15,994 nucleotides of DNA from an uncultured Mollicutes bacterium (GCA_913064935.1 CAJYBF010000001.1:1-15994); one strand, 5' to 3'; numbered from the stretch's first letter, positions 1 to 10,983 are shown. Program-made: numbers and translations. Notes: generated by a model not told the origin, from the letters alone.

Positions 1-37
1 TTGTAAGGCTTCGTGTTGCATGCTTCTATTTTTTTTC

Positions 38-1459
38 CTATTCGAATAATTTTGTTAATGTTCTAACCATAATCCCTGTAGCACCAGTTTCTGCCTTAGA
101 TGCAGATCCAGCGATATCCAAGTGTATCCACTTCGTTCCTTTTTCGATAAATTCTTCCAAAAACGCTGCAGCTGCACTTGCTCCTCCAAGTCTCACTCCG
201 CCATTATTGATGTCCGCTATTTTACCCTTAATAGATTTTTTGAAATGAGGACCGATTGGCATATGCCATATAGGCTCTGTTGTCATTTTTGCTACGTTTT
301 TTAATTTTCTTAGGAACGGAGTGTTATTTGTAAATGCTCCTACGTAAGCTCCACCCAAAGCTGCAACTATAGATCCAGTCAAAGTAGCGACGTCAATAAT
401 TCTCTTAGCACCTTCTTGTTGAGCAAACCATAATGCATCTGCTAGTGTCAATCTTCCTTCTGCATCTGTAGAAAAAATCTCAATTGTTTTTCCATTTGCT
501 GCAGTTATTACATCATCGGGTAAAAAAGCTTCTTTCCCTATCATATTATCAGTCGCAGCAATAACCATCATAATGTTTTCATCGAGTTTAAGTTTGGAAA
601 TAGCTTCTATAGCTCCTAAAACTGTTGCTGATCCGGCCATATCTGTTTTCATATTTTTACTGTTAGATTTCAAGTTATATCCACCCGAGTCAAACATTAA
701 TCCTTTTCCAACCAAAGCGACTGGATTGTCCCAAACTTTTTTTCCTTGATACTTAATAACTATAAGTTTAGTCGGTACTAGAGAACCTTGGTTTACGGCT
801 AAGAAAGCTCCCATTTTCATTTTTACTATTTCATCTTTATCATAAATTTTAATTTCTAGCTGATTTTCACTAGCTAAATTCATTGCATATTCTGCGATTC
901 CTTCAGCGTTTAAATGATTATGTGGAGTGTTTACAAGTGATCTTGCATTATTAGTAGCTTCACCTAAAATCATTCCCTTAGCAAATTCAGATGAATAATC
1001 CACTTTGCAATTAAACAAGATATCAAAATCTTCTTTTTCTACTTTTTTAGATTTCATATCATCGAATTTATATCTTGAGATAGTAATGGTTTCAGCTATA
1101 AGTTCAGCCATCTCACTTAACTCAACTTTTTTATTTAGAAAAGAATCTAAGACGACAATTGATCCCTTTTCGATGGTTTTTCCCAGTTTACTAAATGATT
1201 TCCTAACTTTAGAAAAATCAAGTTCTGAAGGTTTTCCCATACCCACGAAATATATTACTTCTGTATTAATCTTTTCAAAAATTGTAACTGCCGTAACTTC
1301 TCCTACTTTCGAAGAAATTTGGCCTTTTTTAATTCTTTTACTAAATTTACCTCCAAACAGTTCATCTAGATCTCCAAAGTTGTTTTTTCCATCAAATGCA
1401 GCGATCACTAAATTATGTCGAACTGTCTTAAAATTTAACCTTTTAATCCTTTCGAACAT
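38..1459 (-). CDS. pepA: M17 family leucyl aminopeptidase (cytosol aminopeptidase)
   Basis: Cytosolic two-metal aminopeptidase of peptidase family M17, which removes N-terminal residues from peptides; members are usually hexameric. The 473-residue length is typical. The N-terminal ~150 residues are the divergent regulatory/macro-like domain, and the C-terminal part is catalytic. Visible active-site elements are VGKG (K252), FDSGG (D257), K264, MKTDMAG (D273) and STDAEGRL (D332, E334, R336), matching the known metal ligands and catalytic lysine and arginine. The signature is normally NTDAEGRL, so S330 replaces the usual asparagine; it is not a metal ligand. The ATG at 1459 follows a GGGGGAT ribosome site next to the serS stop. 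The 14-base gap without a terminator implies co-transcription with serS behind its T-box. The stop is TAG. The family call is near certain; the symbol pepA is less so, since M17 paralogues exist. Confidence 0.95.
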   Translation of the reverse strand: MFERIKRLNFKTVRHNLVIAAFDGKNNFGDLDELFGGKFSKRIKKGQISSKVGEVTAVTIFEKINTEVIYFVGMGKPSELDFSKVRKSFSKLGKTIEKGSIVVLDSFLNKKVELSEMAELIAETITISRYKFDDMKSKKVEKEDFDILFNCKVDYSSEFAKGMILGEATNNARSLVNTPHNHLNAEGIAEYAMNLASENQLEIKIYDKDEIVKMKMGAFLAVNQGSLVPTKLIVIKYQGKKVWDNPVALVGKGLMFDSGGYNLKSNSKNMKTDMAGSATVLGAIEAISKLKLDENIMMVIAATDNMIGKEAFLPDDVITAANGKTIEIFSTDAEGRLTLADALWFAQQEGAKRIIDVATLTGSIVAALGGAYVGAFTNNTPFLRKLKNVAKMTTEPIWHMPIGPHFKKSIKGKIADINNGGVRLGGASAAAAFLEEFIEKGTKWIHLDIAGSASKAETGATGIMVRTLTKLFE

Positions 1460-1473
1460 TTTAACATCCCCCT

Positions 1474-2751
1474 TTATTTAATAATATCACAGTTCATATA
1501 CGGAACTAAAACTTTAGGTATCAGTACAGTTCCATCTTTTTGTTGATAGTTTTCTAGTATTGCTACAACTGTTCTTCCTATTGCTAATCCCGATCCATTT
1601 AGTGTGTGTACCAATTCCGGCTTACTTTTCTCATCTCGTTTGAATCTAATATTTGCTCTTCTTGATTGATAAGCTTCAGCATTAGATATCGAAGCAATCT
1701 CTCTATACGTATTGTAACTTGGTAACCACACTTCGATGTCGTACGTCTTAGCCATAGAGGCACCCAAATCGCCTGTGCACAACTCCACAACTCTATAAGG
1801 TAACTCTAACTGTTGTAAAATCTTCTCACTATCTCTAAGCATTTCATCTAACATACTATATCCGTCTTCTGGTAAGCAAAATCTAATCAATTCGACTTTA
1901 TTAAACTGATGCTGTCTTATGATCCCTCTTGTGTCTCTTCCGGCAGAACCAGCTTCTTTTCTAAATGCTGTTGTAAAAGAAACGTATTTTATAGGTAAAT
2001 CATCACCTTCTAAAATCTCATCCCTATGTAGATTAATAGTAGGCACTTCGGCAGTGGGATTTAAATAATACTCCTTATCCTCAACTTCTAGTTTAAACAA
2101 ATCATCAGCAAACTTAGGAAGTTGCCCTGTAGCAAATAAACTCTCTGCGTTGACAATGTATGGTGGAATTATTTCTGTATAACCACTTTGAATTGCATGG
2201 ACATCCATCATAAATGAATACAAAGCTCTTTCTAGCCTAGCTCCAAGACCCTTATAAACCGTAAATCTAGATCCGGCTATTTTGGCACCTCTTTCAAAAT
2301 CAAGAATATCCAGTTCGACACCTAAATCCCAATGGGGTTTGGCATCAAAATCGAAACTTGTTGGAGGAAGATGTGTTTTTATCTCTTGATTCATAGATTC
2401 ATCAATACCCTGAATCGCTCCTGCATGTGGAACGTTAGGTGTGTTTAGCAATGCATCCGTTATTTTCGTCTCTAAGTTACTTTTTTTATCATCTAGTTCT
2501 TTGATTTCCTCTCCTATATTAGTAACCGCGTTCATGATCTCTGAAACATCTTTACCTTCTCTTTTGTAAGTACCTATCTTTTTTGAAGAATCATTTCTTT
2601 TGGCCTTCAACTGTTCAACTTGTGTCTTAATGATTCTTATTTCCTTGTCCCAGTTAGCAACATCTCTTAAATAACTAAAATCTTTGTTCCTTAACTCTAG
2701 CCTGCGGATTGTATCCTCAAGATTGTCTCTTAATAACCTTATGTCTAGCAT
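1474..2751 (-). CDS. serS: Serine--tRNA ligase (seryl-tRNA synthetase)
   Basis: Class II aminoacyl-tRNA synthetase that activates serine and charges tRNA-Ser (and tRNA-Sec where present) in the cytoplasm. Its 425 residues are the normal length. Residues ~1-110 form the helical coiled-coil arm that grips the long variable arm of tRNA-Ser. Class II motif 1 lies near residue 190 (EIIPPYIV). TAEVP at 233-237 helps bind serine. Motif 2 is [14 protein letters not shown] (263-276, with R264) followed by RQHQF. Motif 3 is [10 protein letters not shown] (385-394, with R393). The ATG at 2751 has an AAAGGAGG site (2760-2767) eight bases upstream. A T-box leader precedes the gene, so expression should rise when uncharged tRNA-Ser accumulates. 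It is probably the first gene of a serS-pepA transcript. Confidence 0.98.
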   Translation of the reverse strand: MLDIRLLRDNLEDTIRRLELRNKDFSYLRDVANWDKEIRIIKTQVEQLKAKRNDSSKKIGTYKREGKDVSEIMNAVTNIGEEIKELDDKKSNLETKITDALLNTPNVPHAGAIQGIDESMNQEIKTHLPPTSFDFDAKPHWDLGVELDILDFERGAKIAGSRFTVYKGLGARLERALYSFMMDVHAIQSGYTEIIPPYIVNAESLFATGQLPKFADDLFKLEVEDKEYYLNPTAEVPTINLHRDEILEGDDLPIKYVSFTTAFRKEAGSAGRDTRGIIRQHQFNKVELIRFCLPEDGYSMLDEMLRDSEKILQQLELPYRVVELCTGDLGASMAKTYDIEVWLPSYNTYREIASISNAEAYQSRRANIRFKRDEKSKPELVHTLNGSGLAIGRTVVAILENYQQKDGTVLIPKVLVPYMNCDIIK

Positions 2752-2771
2752 TATTGTATCCTCCTTTAAAA

Positions 2772-2804
2772 ATAAAAAAAAATCCCTAGAGAAATTCTCT
2801 AAGG
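2772..2804 (-). terminator. Intrinsic terminator of the serS T-box
   Basis: On the minus strand, CCTTAGAGA pairs with TCTCTAGGG (2784-2804, one G-U pair, small AATT loop) and is followed by a run of about nine U. This is the T-box terminator. The 5' arm CCTTAG is complementary to the CTAAGG beside the T-box core, so terminator and antiterminator are mutually exclusive. Confidence 0.93.
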
Positions 2805-2997
2805 ACGATTATACATCGTGGTACCACCTTAGTTCGTGAAAACCTTCACGCACTTATGTTATAACGGTAACTGCCGTGAACTTGTACTTAGTTTCCAAAT
2901 TCCTCTCGAAGGTTGATTCGCTTCTAACTTTGTTTGTTCACACCATCCACAAACTCTCTTAAAAAGTATCACAAGTTATTAGTCCTCTTCACTGATT
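2772..2997 (-). promoter_or_regulatory. T-box riboswitch leader of serS (specifier UCA)
   Basis: Read on the minus strand, the leader carries the near-invariant T-box core AAGGTGGTACCACG (about 2817-2830), which base-pairs with the NCCA end of uncharged tRNA to form the antiterminator. Upstream is a stem-loop CGTGAA-GGTT-TTCACG (2835-2850, stem III) and an ACGG/CCGT stem (2864-2877). The stem I region holds GAA-UCA-ACC, with UCA at 2914-2916. The specifier normally sits after GAA and before a purine, so UCA matches tRNA-Ser with anticodon UGA. That agrees with the serS gene downstream. Uncharged tRNA-Ser should favour antitermination and expression of serS and probably the peptidase. The exact 5' end is inferred from the promoter. 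Confidence 0.95.
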
Positions 2998-3003
2998 TAC
3001 TAT

Positions 3004-3032
3004 ATTGTATATGAAGTGTGCTAAATAATCAA
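3004..3032 (-). promoter_or_regulatory. Promoter of the serS T-box transcript
   Basis: Minus-strand TTGATT (3027-3032) and TACAAT (3004-3009) are separated by exactly 17 bases, a good sigma-A-type promoter. It places the start of transcription near 2997, just ahead of the T-box stem I. The -35 element overlaps the stop codon of the LtaS-like gene fragment upstream. Confidence 0.75.
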
Positions 3033-3784
3033 ATTTTTGTTTGCATAAAATAATTTCTATCTAATAATATTCTAGAATAAGTGTATTTGTCCTCAATCAT
3101 TTTGTTCGTTCTTCTTACGTAATCCATTAAGAAATCAGTCATATATTTTTCATCATAAATTGTAAATTCTTGAGTTATAGAATCGTACGATCCAGCATTG
3201 GAAATCCAACTTCTATTTCTAAAGAAAACAACATTGTTACCTGATGTAAAAATATCTGTTCCAATATAACTAGTGTAATCAGTTTTCAATCCAAACATGT
3301 TAGAAAGAGTTGGTGAAATATCGATGGGTGAAATGTGTTCTTCTATTATTTCAGGATCAATATTTGGTGTCCAAACAATCATAGGTACTTTATTAATGTC
3401 TATACCTTCTCTTGATCCTTCCATTTGCTGTTGGATCTCTTCTTGAGAAAGTCCTAGTGGTAAATGGTCACCGTATATTACGATTACAGTATCTAGAAGT
3501 CTACTACTCTTGGTAAGTTCTAAAATCAAAGTATTCAGCGCATTATCAAATTCTCTAATATCAGAATAATAGTACTTCAATTCTTGCGAAACTTCCATAT
3601 TTTCAAACAAATGATAATTCCTCGCAACATTAGGGTTTGTCATATCATAATAGGCATGACTTGATACAGATATATAGTTTACGAAAAATCTCGGCTCGTT
3701 TATGAAAAGATCTACTGTCTTTTCAATAAGTTCTACGTCGCTTGGCCACATCACTTTCTTCAGATCTAAATCTTCTATATCCAT
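3029..3784 (-). CDS. C-terminal part of an LtaS-like lipoteichoic acid synthase (interrupted gene)
   Basis: This 251-codon frame is the distal half of an alkaline-phosphatase-superfamily sulfatase domain of the LtaS type, which transfers glycerol-phosphate from phosphatidylglycerol to a growing polyglycerolphosphate chain outside the membrane. It contains SSHAYYD (H43), VIYGDH (D106 and H107, equivalent to the LtaS metal-binding D-H pair), and the terminal GTDIF...VVFFRN block. It has no membrane segment, no signal peptide and no Shine-Dalgarno sequence before its ATG. It is in the same frame as the preceding ORF, separated only by TAA and one tyrosine codon, and aligns directly onward from it. 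It is therefore best read as the remainder of one gene cut by a nonsense codon. Alone it would lack the nucleophile threonine and membrane anchor and could not work. A sequencing error or readthrough is possible. Confidence 0.85.
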   Translation of the reverse strand: MDIEDLDLKKVMWPSDVELIEKTVDLFINEPRFFVNYISVSSHAYYDMTNPNVARNYHLFENMEVSQELKYYYSDIREFDNALNTLILELTKSSRLLDTVIVIYGDHLPLGLSQEEIQQQMEGSREGIDINKVPMIVWTPNIDPEIIEEHISPIDISPTLSNMFGLKTDYTSYIGTDIFTSGNNVVFFRNRSWISNAGSYDSITQEFTIYDEKYMTDFLMDYVRRTNKMIEDKYTYSRILLDRNYFMQTKI

Positions 3785-3787
3785 ATA

Positions 3788-4939
3788 TTAGTCGGATCCC
3801 AAATTGTCATAAAATTCATTTCTAGGATAAATCGAATCGTCGTAATTATGAAAAGATGCAGTCGTGTACCTTGTATCATTAAACAAGTTGACTATTGCAT
3901 TAGGATACACATTACCACCACAATCGCTTATACTATTTGTATTTAACCCTGATGGAGGTATCCCTGTTTGAACAGCAAACTCTATATCACTTGTTGTTCT
4001 CATATATAATGGCGAGATAAAATTCTTAAAATTCATTCCTGTAGCTTTTAAATTAGCCAATGTAGGCATAACCTCTGGGTTCACAGCAATGTGATCAAGA
4101 CTCTCCACTTGAATCAAAATCAAATTTTTGTCTTTAAATACTCCTGTATAATCACTTGTGTTGTGTACAGTTTGACTTAGATACCCTTCTAATTGTCCTA
4201 ATAAGTTTGATTTGTCATTCTCTAGATTATAAAGATTTGAGTTCAATCCTAAAAGGTTATTATAAATATCTTTGAGTGTGTAAGTTGTTATTCCTAATCT
4301 TGTAGCAACTACATCGTGCTCTTCAAGATAGATAAATTTTTCTAAGTTATCTGTAGATTCAACTTGATTATTGAAAATGTCACGAGAAGTATAAAAACCA
4401 GTACCAACAATAGAAACAATTGTAAGTCCAAAAATAATCATAGTTTTCTTAACAGGGGCACTTAATCTCATTCTAAAAAACATTGAAGATGAAATGAGTG
4501 CAAATGGAATTATGTAATAAAACAAATCGGCTGTTAATGTTCCTAATACCAATCTAGTAAATACAGTTCCCTCAGGAGCATCAACAAGCACAGATGACGA
4601 CATTACTCCACCCATAAGTATAGAAGAAACTGATTGGGCAAATCCTGCCACTATAAAAACTAAAATTATTATAAACAGAAGTACCTTTCTAAACATTTCC
4701 GGTAAGAGCAATAAAACTGAAACTATAATCAAACTCCACGTTAAATCAAAAACAAGCATATGAATATAACTTGGATCAATAAACAAATCATAATTAACAT
4801 ATCTGTAGATCATGTCTATAGATAAAATGCAAACAAAAGTAACAAGGATGTAAAGAATCGGATGTCCTTTAATATTCTTTTTCCTCTTTTTAAAATTTAA
4901 TAACTCTAATGATAAACTATCCACTAAAAACTTCGGCAT
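3788..4939 (-). CDS. N-terminal part of an LtaS-like membrane lipoteichoic acid synthase (ends at premature TAA)
   Basis: The 383 residues hold the LtaS membrane domain, with five hydrophobic segments at roughly 29-48, 60-84, 86-108, 130-155 and 165-183. A linker and the first half of the extracellular sulfatase domain follow. LILIQVES carries the metal-ligand glutamate E279, and RTTSDIEF carries T316, equivalent to the catalytic threonine of LtaS (glycerophosphate acceptor). SFHNYD is the conserved H364 region. The frame then stops at TAA (3788-3790) where LtaS proteins have a few residues around GYDKFFD. Joined to the next ORF the product would be about 635 residues, the normal LtaS length. 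The ATG at 4939 has an AGGTGGAG site, and a good promoter lies directly upstream, so the gene is probably transcribed. A role in lipoteichoic-acid-like or other glycerophosphate polymer synthesis is family knowledge. Activity of the truncated form is doubtful. Confidence 0.87.
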   Translation of the reverse strand: MPKFLVDSLSLELLNFKKRKKNIKGHPILYILVTFVCILSIDMIYRYVNYDLFIDPSYIHMLVFDLTWSLIIVSVLLLLPEMFRKVLLFIIILVFIVAGFAQSVSSILMGGVMSSSVLVDAPEGTVFTRLVLGTLTADLFYYIIPFALISSSMFFRMRLSAPVKKTMIIFGLTIVSIVGTGFYTSRDIFNNQVESTDNLEKFIYLEEHDVVATRLGITTYTLKDIYNNLLGLNSNLYNLENDKSNLLGQLEGYLSQTVHNTSDYTGVFKDKNLILIQVESLDHIAVNPEVMPTLANLKATGMNFKNFISPLYMRTTSDIEFAVQTGIPPSGLNTNSISDCGGNVYPNAIVNLFNDTRYTTASFHNYDDSIYPRNEFYDNLGSD

Positions 4940-4958
4940 ATCTCCACCTCACCTCTTT

Positions 4959-4987
4959 ATTCTACTAAATTTTCAATGTCATGGCAA
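4959..4987 (-). promoter_or_regulatory. Promoter of the LtaS-like gene
   Basis: Minus-strand TTGCCA (4982-4987) and TAGAAT (4959-4964) are 17 bases apart, each five of six matches to the sigma-A consensus. It lies between the gyrA terminator and the LtaS-like start, so that gene should be transcribed independently of gyrA. Confidence 0.7.
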
Positions 4988-4988
4988 C

Positions 4989-5009
4989 AAAAAAGGGCTA
5001 TGCCCTTTT
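4989..5009 (-). terminator. Intrinsic terminator after gyrA
   Basis: On the minus strand AAAAGGGC and GCCCTTTT form a stem with an ATA loop, followed by a run of T. The 5' arm overlaps the gyrA TAA stop. It closes the yaaA-recF-gyrB-gyrA operon. Confidence 0.88.
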
Positions 5010-7473
5010 ATTGGTTAACTACTTGATCTTCTACGATCTCATCTTCCTCGGTTCTTGGAACAAGTGCGATTGTAGAAACTAAGTGTTCATTGTTTAGTCT
5101 AATCAACCTTACTCCTTGTGTTGCTCTTCCTGTTTTAGATATTTGTCCAACATCCATTCGGATAAGCATTCCTTTATTGGTAATGATAATCAGATCGTCT
5201 TTTTCAGATACACTTCTTAGTGAAACTAGACTACCGTTTTTCTCTGTAGTGTTAAGGGTTTTAACACCTTTTCCACCTCTAGTTTGCAAACGGTATTCCT
5301 CTACCTTTGTACGTTTACCATAACCGTACTCAGTAACCACTAATATTTCTTGTCTTTCTTCATTTATAACTGTTATTCCAACTACTTCCTCTTCGCTACC
5401 TATTTTAATTCCTCTAACACCGGAAGTAACTCGACCCATTTCTCTAACATCACTTTCATTAAACCTTATCGCTTTACCACTAGATGCTCCCATAATGATA
5501 TCTCTAGTCCCATCAGTAATTCTAACTTTAAGTAATTCATCTCCATCACGTAAACTAATAGCTCTAAGCCCATTAGATCTTATGTTTGCATAAGCTCTAA
5601 TATCAGTTCGTTTCACTAATCCTCTTTTTGTACCAAATAGTAAGTATTGTCCTTCTTTAAACTCACTTATTCTCAGTACAGTAGAAAGTGATTCTCCTTC
5701 ACCAAACTTAAGTAGGTTTACTAAAGGCAATCCTTTAGATGTTCTACCTGCAGAAGGAATCGCATATCCTTTCATTCGATACACTTTACCAACATTACTG
5801 AAGAAAGTAATCGTATCATGAGTAGAAGTGTACAAAATGTGTTCAACGAAATCATCTTCGTATGTTTTCTGACCGGTTAATCCTCTACCACCGCGATTTT
5901 GCGTTCGATATGTATCAACAGTAATTCTCTTGATATAACCTTTGTTAGTGATTGTTATAATAACATCTTCAACTGGGATTAAATCTTCATCTTCAATACT
6001 CAGTGAATCGGTAAGATTTATTTCAGTACGACGTTCATCTCCATATTTTCTTTGAACTTCTGTAATCTCTTCGATTAAGATGGAGTTTTGTCTATCTTTA
6101 GATTCTAATATGTTTTCTAAAGTTCCAATTGTATCTTCTAGAGCTGATTTCTCGTTCTCTAATTTTTCTTTTTCAAGACCTGTTAATCGACGCAGTCTCA
6201 TATCTAAAATCGCTCTAGCTTGAATATCAGATAGTGAAAATTCCTCAATTAGTTGCACCTTAGCAATCTCATCAGTTGCTGAAGCGCGAACTATTTTTAT
6301 TATTCTATCTATGTTCTCTAGTGCAATTAGTAATCCTTGAACAATGTGAATTCTTGCTAACGCTTTATCTAAATCGAATTGAGATCTTCTTACTATAACT
6401 TCAATTTGATGTTCTATATAGTACGTTATCATTTGTTTTAGGTTTAGTCTTTGAGGTTGACCTTTCACTAAAGAAATCATGTTCATACCGAACGATGATT
6501 GTAATTGAGTGAATTTATATAAGTTGTTTAGCATTACATCTGCATTAACATCTCTTCTTAATTCAATAACAATTCTAATTCCTTTTCTATTAGATTCATC
6601 TCTTAACTCAGTGATTCCTTCAACTTTTTTTTCCTTAGCTAACTCAGCTATTTTTGCAATCAATTTGGATTTATTAACTTGGTAAGGTATCTCTGTAACA
6701 ATAATTGATTTCTTACCATTTTTATGTTCAATAATGTTGCATTTACTTCTAATAACAATTGAACCTCTACCTGTAAGATACGCTTGTCTAAGTCCTGATA
6801 ACCCTAGTAACTCTCCGCCTGTTGGGAAATCAGGTCCTTTTATATAGTCCATCAATTCTTCTATTTCAATTTCTGGATTTTCTACGGTAGCTAACACTCC
6901 GTCGATAACCTCAGTTAAGTTATGTGGTGGTATGTTCGTCGCCATCCCTACAGCAATACCTGTAGCTCCATTAACAAGCAAGTTTGGAAATCTTGCTGGT
7001 AAAACACTTGGTTCTCTTTCGGATCCATCATAATTGTCTTTAAAGTCAATTGTGTTTTTGTTGATGTCCCTAAGCATTTCCATAGTGATTTTGGTCATTT
7101 TAGCCTCAGTGTAACGCATAGCCGCGGCCCCATCACCATCTATAGACCCGAAGTTTCCGTGTCCGTTAACTAACATGTTACGGTAACTAAATGGCTGCGC
7201 CATTCTTACCATCGCTTCATAGATACTACTATCACCATGTGGGTGATATTTCCCCATAACATCCCCAACTAAACGTGCAGATTTTTTATAAGCACTATTC
7301 GGTTGCATGTTTAATTCACTCATACCATAAAGTATACGTCGATGAACCGGTTTTAGCCCGTCTCTTACATCTGGTAGTGCACGCGCAACAATTACACTCA
7401 TTGCATAGTTTAAAAACGATTCTTTCATCTCACTCGAGATGCTAATATCTTTTATATTGTCATATGTACTCAT
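5008..7473 (-). CDS. gyrA: DNA gyrase subunit A
   Basis: Breakage-reunion subunit of DNA gyrase; with GyrB it introduces negative supercoils using ATP. Its 821 residues fit the family. The catalytic tyrosine is Y121 in AAMRYTE. The quinolone-resistance region is [17 protein letters not shown], with S82 and E86 at the positions of E. coli S83 and D87; a serine and an acidic residue there are the drug-sensitive-type state. A coiled-coil tower spans about 370-480, and the C-terminal beta-pinwheel begins near 500. The GyrA box is QNRGGRG (525-531), supporting true gyrase rather than topoisomerase IV. A second QTRGGKG lies further on, and the tail is acidic. The ATG at 7473 follows AGGAGG, which abuts the gyrB TAG stop, leaving a 10-base gap. 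It is last in its operon. Confidence 0.98.
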   Translation of the reverse strand: MSTYDNIKDISISSEMKESFLNYAMSVIVARALPDVRDGLKPVHRRILYGMSELNMQPNSAYKKSARLVGDVMGKYHPHGDSSIYEAMVRMAQPFSYRNMLVNGHGNFGSIDGDGAAAMRYTEAKMTKITMEMLRDINKNTIDFKDNYDGSEREPSVLPARFPNLLVNGATGIAVGMATNIPPHNLTEVIDGVLATVENPEIEIEELMDYIKGPDFPTGGELLGLSGLRQAYLTGRGSIVIRSKCNIIEHKNGKKSIIVTEIPYQVNKSKLIAKIAELAKEKKVEGITELRDESNRKGIRIVIELRRDVNADVMLNNLYKFTQLQSSFGMNMISLVKGQPQRLNLKQMITYYIEHQIEVIVRRSQFDLDKALARIHIVQGLLIALENIDRIIKIVRASATDEIAKVQLIEEFSLSDIQARAILDMRLRRLTGLEKEKLENEKSALEDTIGTLENILESKDRQNSILIEEITEVQRKYGDERRTEINLTDSLSIEDEDLIPVEDVIITITNKGYIKRITVDTYRTQNRGGRGLTGQKTYEDDFVEHILYTSTHDTITFFSNVGKVYRMKGYAIPSAGRTSKGLPLVNLLKFGEGESLSTVLRISEFKEGQYLLFGTKRGLVKRTDIRAYANIRSNGLRAISLRDGDELLKVRITDGTRDIIMGASSGKAIRFNESDVREMGRVTSGVRGIKIGSEEEVVGITVINEERQEILVVTEYGYGKRTKVEEYRLQTRGGKGVKTLNTTEKNGSLVSLRSVSEKDDLIIITNKGMLIRMDVGQISKTGRATQGVRLIRLNNEHLVSTIALVPRTEEDEIVEDQVVNQ

Positions 7474-7483
7474 GTCCTACCTC

Positions 7484-9394
<1,911 letters not shown>

Positions 9395-10471
9395 CTACCT
9401 TATTATTCCTTTTTCAGCTTGAAAAAGGGTTGCTCTTTCTTTTAATTCATCATTTATAAAACTAACATCGGTAGTTGTTACAAATGTTTGTATATCTCTA
9501 TTTATATATTCTACTAAACTATTTAATCTAAAGTTATCTAGTTCACTGAAGACGTCGTCTAATAACAATATTGGAAATTCCCCTGTTTGGGTTTTTATAA
9601 ATTCAATTAATGACAATTTGATAGATAGTATAGCTGTTCTTTGTTGACCTTGAGATCCATATATAGAAATGTCCTCGTCATTTAGAAATATTATAAAATC
9701 ATCTCTATGTGGTCCTAACGAAGTCGAACCAACGATTACATCATATTTGTATTTCTGTTTTAGTTCTTGAAACATATCATCTTTGTATGATTTTCTATAT
9801 TTAATTTTTATAACTTCTTGATTGTTAGTAAGCTTTTGATGTATCCCATTAATAATGGAATTTAGTTTATCAATGAATGTTTCTCTTTCAACCATAATTT
9901 TACTTGCATAATCACACAATTGCTCGGTGATAACATCTAATAATATAAAATCGTTTATCTCTTTTTTTTGAATTTTCTTCAAAAGTTCATTTCTTTGTTT
10001 TAAAATCTTTTTATAAAGTAATAAATTATAAATATACATAGGTGAGGTTTGTCCTAATTCTAAATTGACAAACTTTCTTTTTGTAGCTGGATCACCTTTA
10101 ATGATTTTTAAATCCTCCGGTGAAAACATCACAACATTTATTTTTCCTATATACTCACTTAGCTTTTTTTGCTCAATGTCGTTTATCTTCGCTTTCTTGC
10201 TTTTTTTAGTTAAGACAAACCCGAAATCATTTATCTTATCTAAGAAAGAAATTCTAGCGTTCACTGTAGTAAAATCACAACCAGTCATTATTACTTCTCT
10301 TTCAAAGTTAGTTTTGTGTGATTTTGTAAAGGCAAGTAAATAGATCGATTCTAACAAACTAGTTTTGCCTTGACCATTATTACCTACAATAATGTTTAAA
10401 TTTTCATTAAAATCCAAATTAACATTATTTAAACATCTAAAGTTTTTTACCTTGATGTTGTTAAGTATCAT
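9395..10471 (-). CDS. recF: DNA replication and repair protein RecF
   Basis: SMC-like ABC-type ATPase that helps load RecA at single-strand gaps through the RecFOR pathway. The 358 residues are typical. Walker A is GNNGQGKT (30-37), the ABC signature region is YGSQGQQRT (272-280), and Walker B with its catalytic acid is ILLLDDVFSELD (301-312), with a lysine-rich arm between (about residues 155-230). Its ATG overlaps the yaaA TGA as ATGA, and the nearest GGAG is about 12 bases upstream, so translation is probably coupled to yaaA. gyrB starts within about 10 bases of the recF TAG stop. The yaaA-recF-gyrB order is standard for Firmicutes origins. Confidence 0.97.
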   Translation of the reverse strand: MILNNIKVKNFRCLNNVNLDFNENLNIIVGNNGQGKTSLLESIYLLAFTKSHKTNFEREVIMTGCDFTTVNARISFLDKINDFGFVLTKKSKKAKINDIEQKKLSEYIGKINVVMFSPEDLKIIKGDPATKRKFVNLELGQTSPMYIYNLLLYKKILKQRNELLKKIQKKEINDFILLDVITEQLCDYASKIMVERETFIDKLNSIINGIHQKLTNNQEVIKIKYRKSYKDDMFQELKQKYKYDVIVGSTSLGPHRDDFIIFLNDEDISIYGSQGQQRTAILSIKLSLIEFIKTQTGEFPILLLDDVFSELDNFRLNSLVEYINRDIQTFVTTTDVSFINDELKERATLFQAEKGIIR

Positions 10472-10677
10472 TCTATTTCAAAATCTCCGTTATCTTCTAT
10501 TTCAATAACATCTTTTGGTCTAAGCTTTTTTCCACGTCGATTTTCAATCTCTCCGTTTACTTTTATTTCATACTCAGAAAGAAAGATTTTTGTCTCTCCA
10601 CCACTACCAGTGATGCTCACAAACTTCAATAATTGGCCCAGTGTTATGTATTCAGTTTTTATGTTTACTTTTTTCAT
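10468..10677 (-). CDS. yaaA: S4-domain RNA-binding protein YaaA
   Basis: Small 69-residue protein of the YaaA/RlbA family with one S4 RNA-binding fold covering most of its length. ITLGQLLKFVSITGSGGE is the helical part, and KVNGEIENRRGKKLRPKDVI is the characteristic loop and strand. B. subtilis YaaA sits between dnaN and recF and has been linked to 50S ribosome assembly; the exact role here is inferred. The ATG at 10677 follows GGGAG. It is first in the operon with recF, gyrB and gyrA, behind an extended -10 promoter. Its normal neighbour dnaN is separated from it here by the YwaF-like gene. Confidence 0.92.
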   Translation of the reverse strand: MKKVNIKTEYITLGQLLKFVSITGSGGETKIFLSEYEIKVNGEIENRRGKKLRPKDVIEIEDNGDFEIE

Positions 10678-10714
10678 ATAAAACTCCCGTTATTACTATC
10701 TTTTTTACATTATA

Positions 10715-10723
10715 ATTATACCA
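10715..10723 (-). promoter_or_regulatory. Extended -10 promoter of yaaA-recF-gyrB-gyrA
   Basis: The minus strand reads TGG-TATAAT (TATAAT at 10715-10720), an extended -10 element, about 40 bases upstream of the yaaA start. No good -35 is seen at 16-18 bases. The same 14-mer ATATGGTATAATTA also occurs at the dnaN promoter. Confidence 0.72.
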
Positions 10724-10739
10724 TATAACACCCAATAAA

Positions 10740-10910
10740 CCTATGAAAAATCACTTCTAAATAAATCAATTGCATCTTAAATGTTTTTTTGTTTTTTTAC
10801 CAAAAACGCTTAAAACGTAAATTTTTAATAAAAAACAGAGAAAATACGTGTTTTTGGTAGGAAACCTTTGTGTTTAGACGACAATTTTAATTGTTTTTGG
10901 TTTTTGTGTG
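10740..10910. repeat. Intergenic repeat region with three TTTTTGGT-type elements
   Basis: This is the middle of the 306-base gene-free gap between the divergent yaaA and YwaF-like genes. ACCAAAAAC (10799-10807) is repeated inverted as GTTTTTGGT (10850-10858) and again in that orientation at 10893-10901. The first pair extends to 10-base arms TACCAAAAAC / GTTTTTGGTA. A short palindrome ACAATT-TT-AATTGT lies at 10881-10894. There is no ORF with a ribosome site. The elements could be operators, but no known binding site is recognised. Confidence 0.45.
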
Positions 10911-10916
10911 CGATTG

Positions 10917-10945
10917 TTGACATTATGTGGGAGTGATAGTAACAT
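10917..10945 (+). promoter_or_regulatory. Promoter of the YwaF-like gene
   Basis: TTGACA (10917-10922, perfect) and TAACAT (10940-10945) are 17 bases apart, about 39 bases before the ATG at 10984. A third TTTTTGGT copy ends 15 bases upstream of the -35. Confidence 0.7.
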
Positions 10946-10983
10946 AGAAAAAACACATATATTGAAATTGAATAGGGGGATTT

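Noticed and set aside
1..19. Possible start of another minus-strand gene (ATG at 17-19, MQHEALQ)
   Set aside because: Only a few codons are inside the window and the nearest AGGA is too far from the ATG; not enough to call a gene.
3029..4939. Frameshift as the cause of the split LtaS-like gene
   Set aside because: Both halves are in the same frame; a stop codon, not an indel, separates them.
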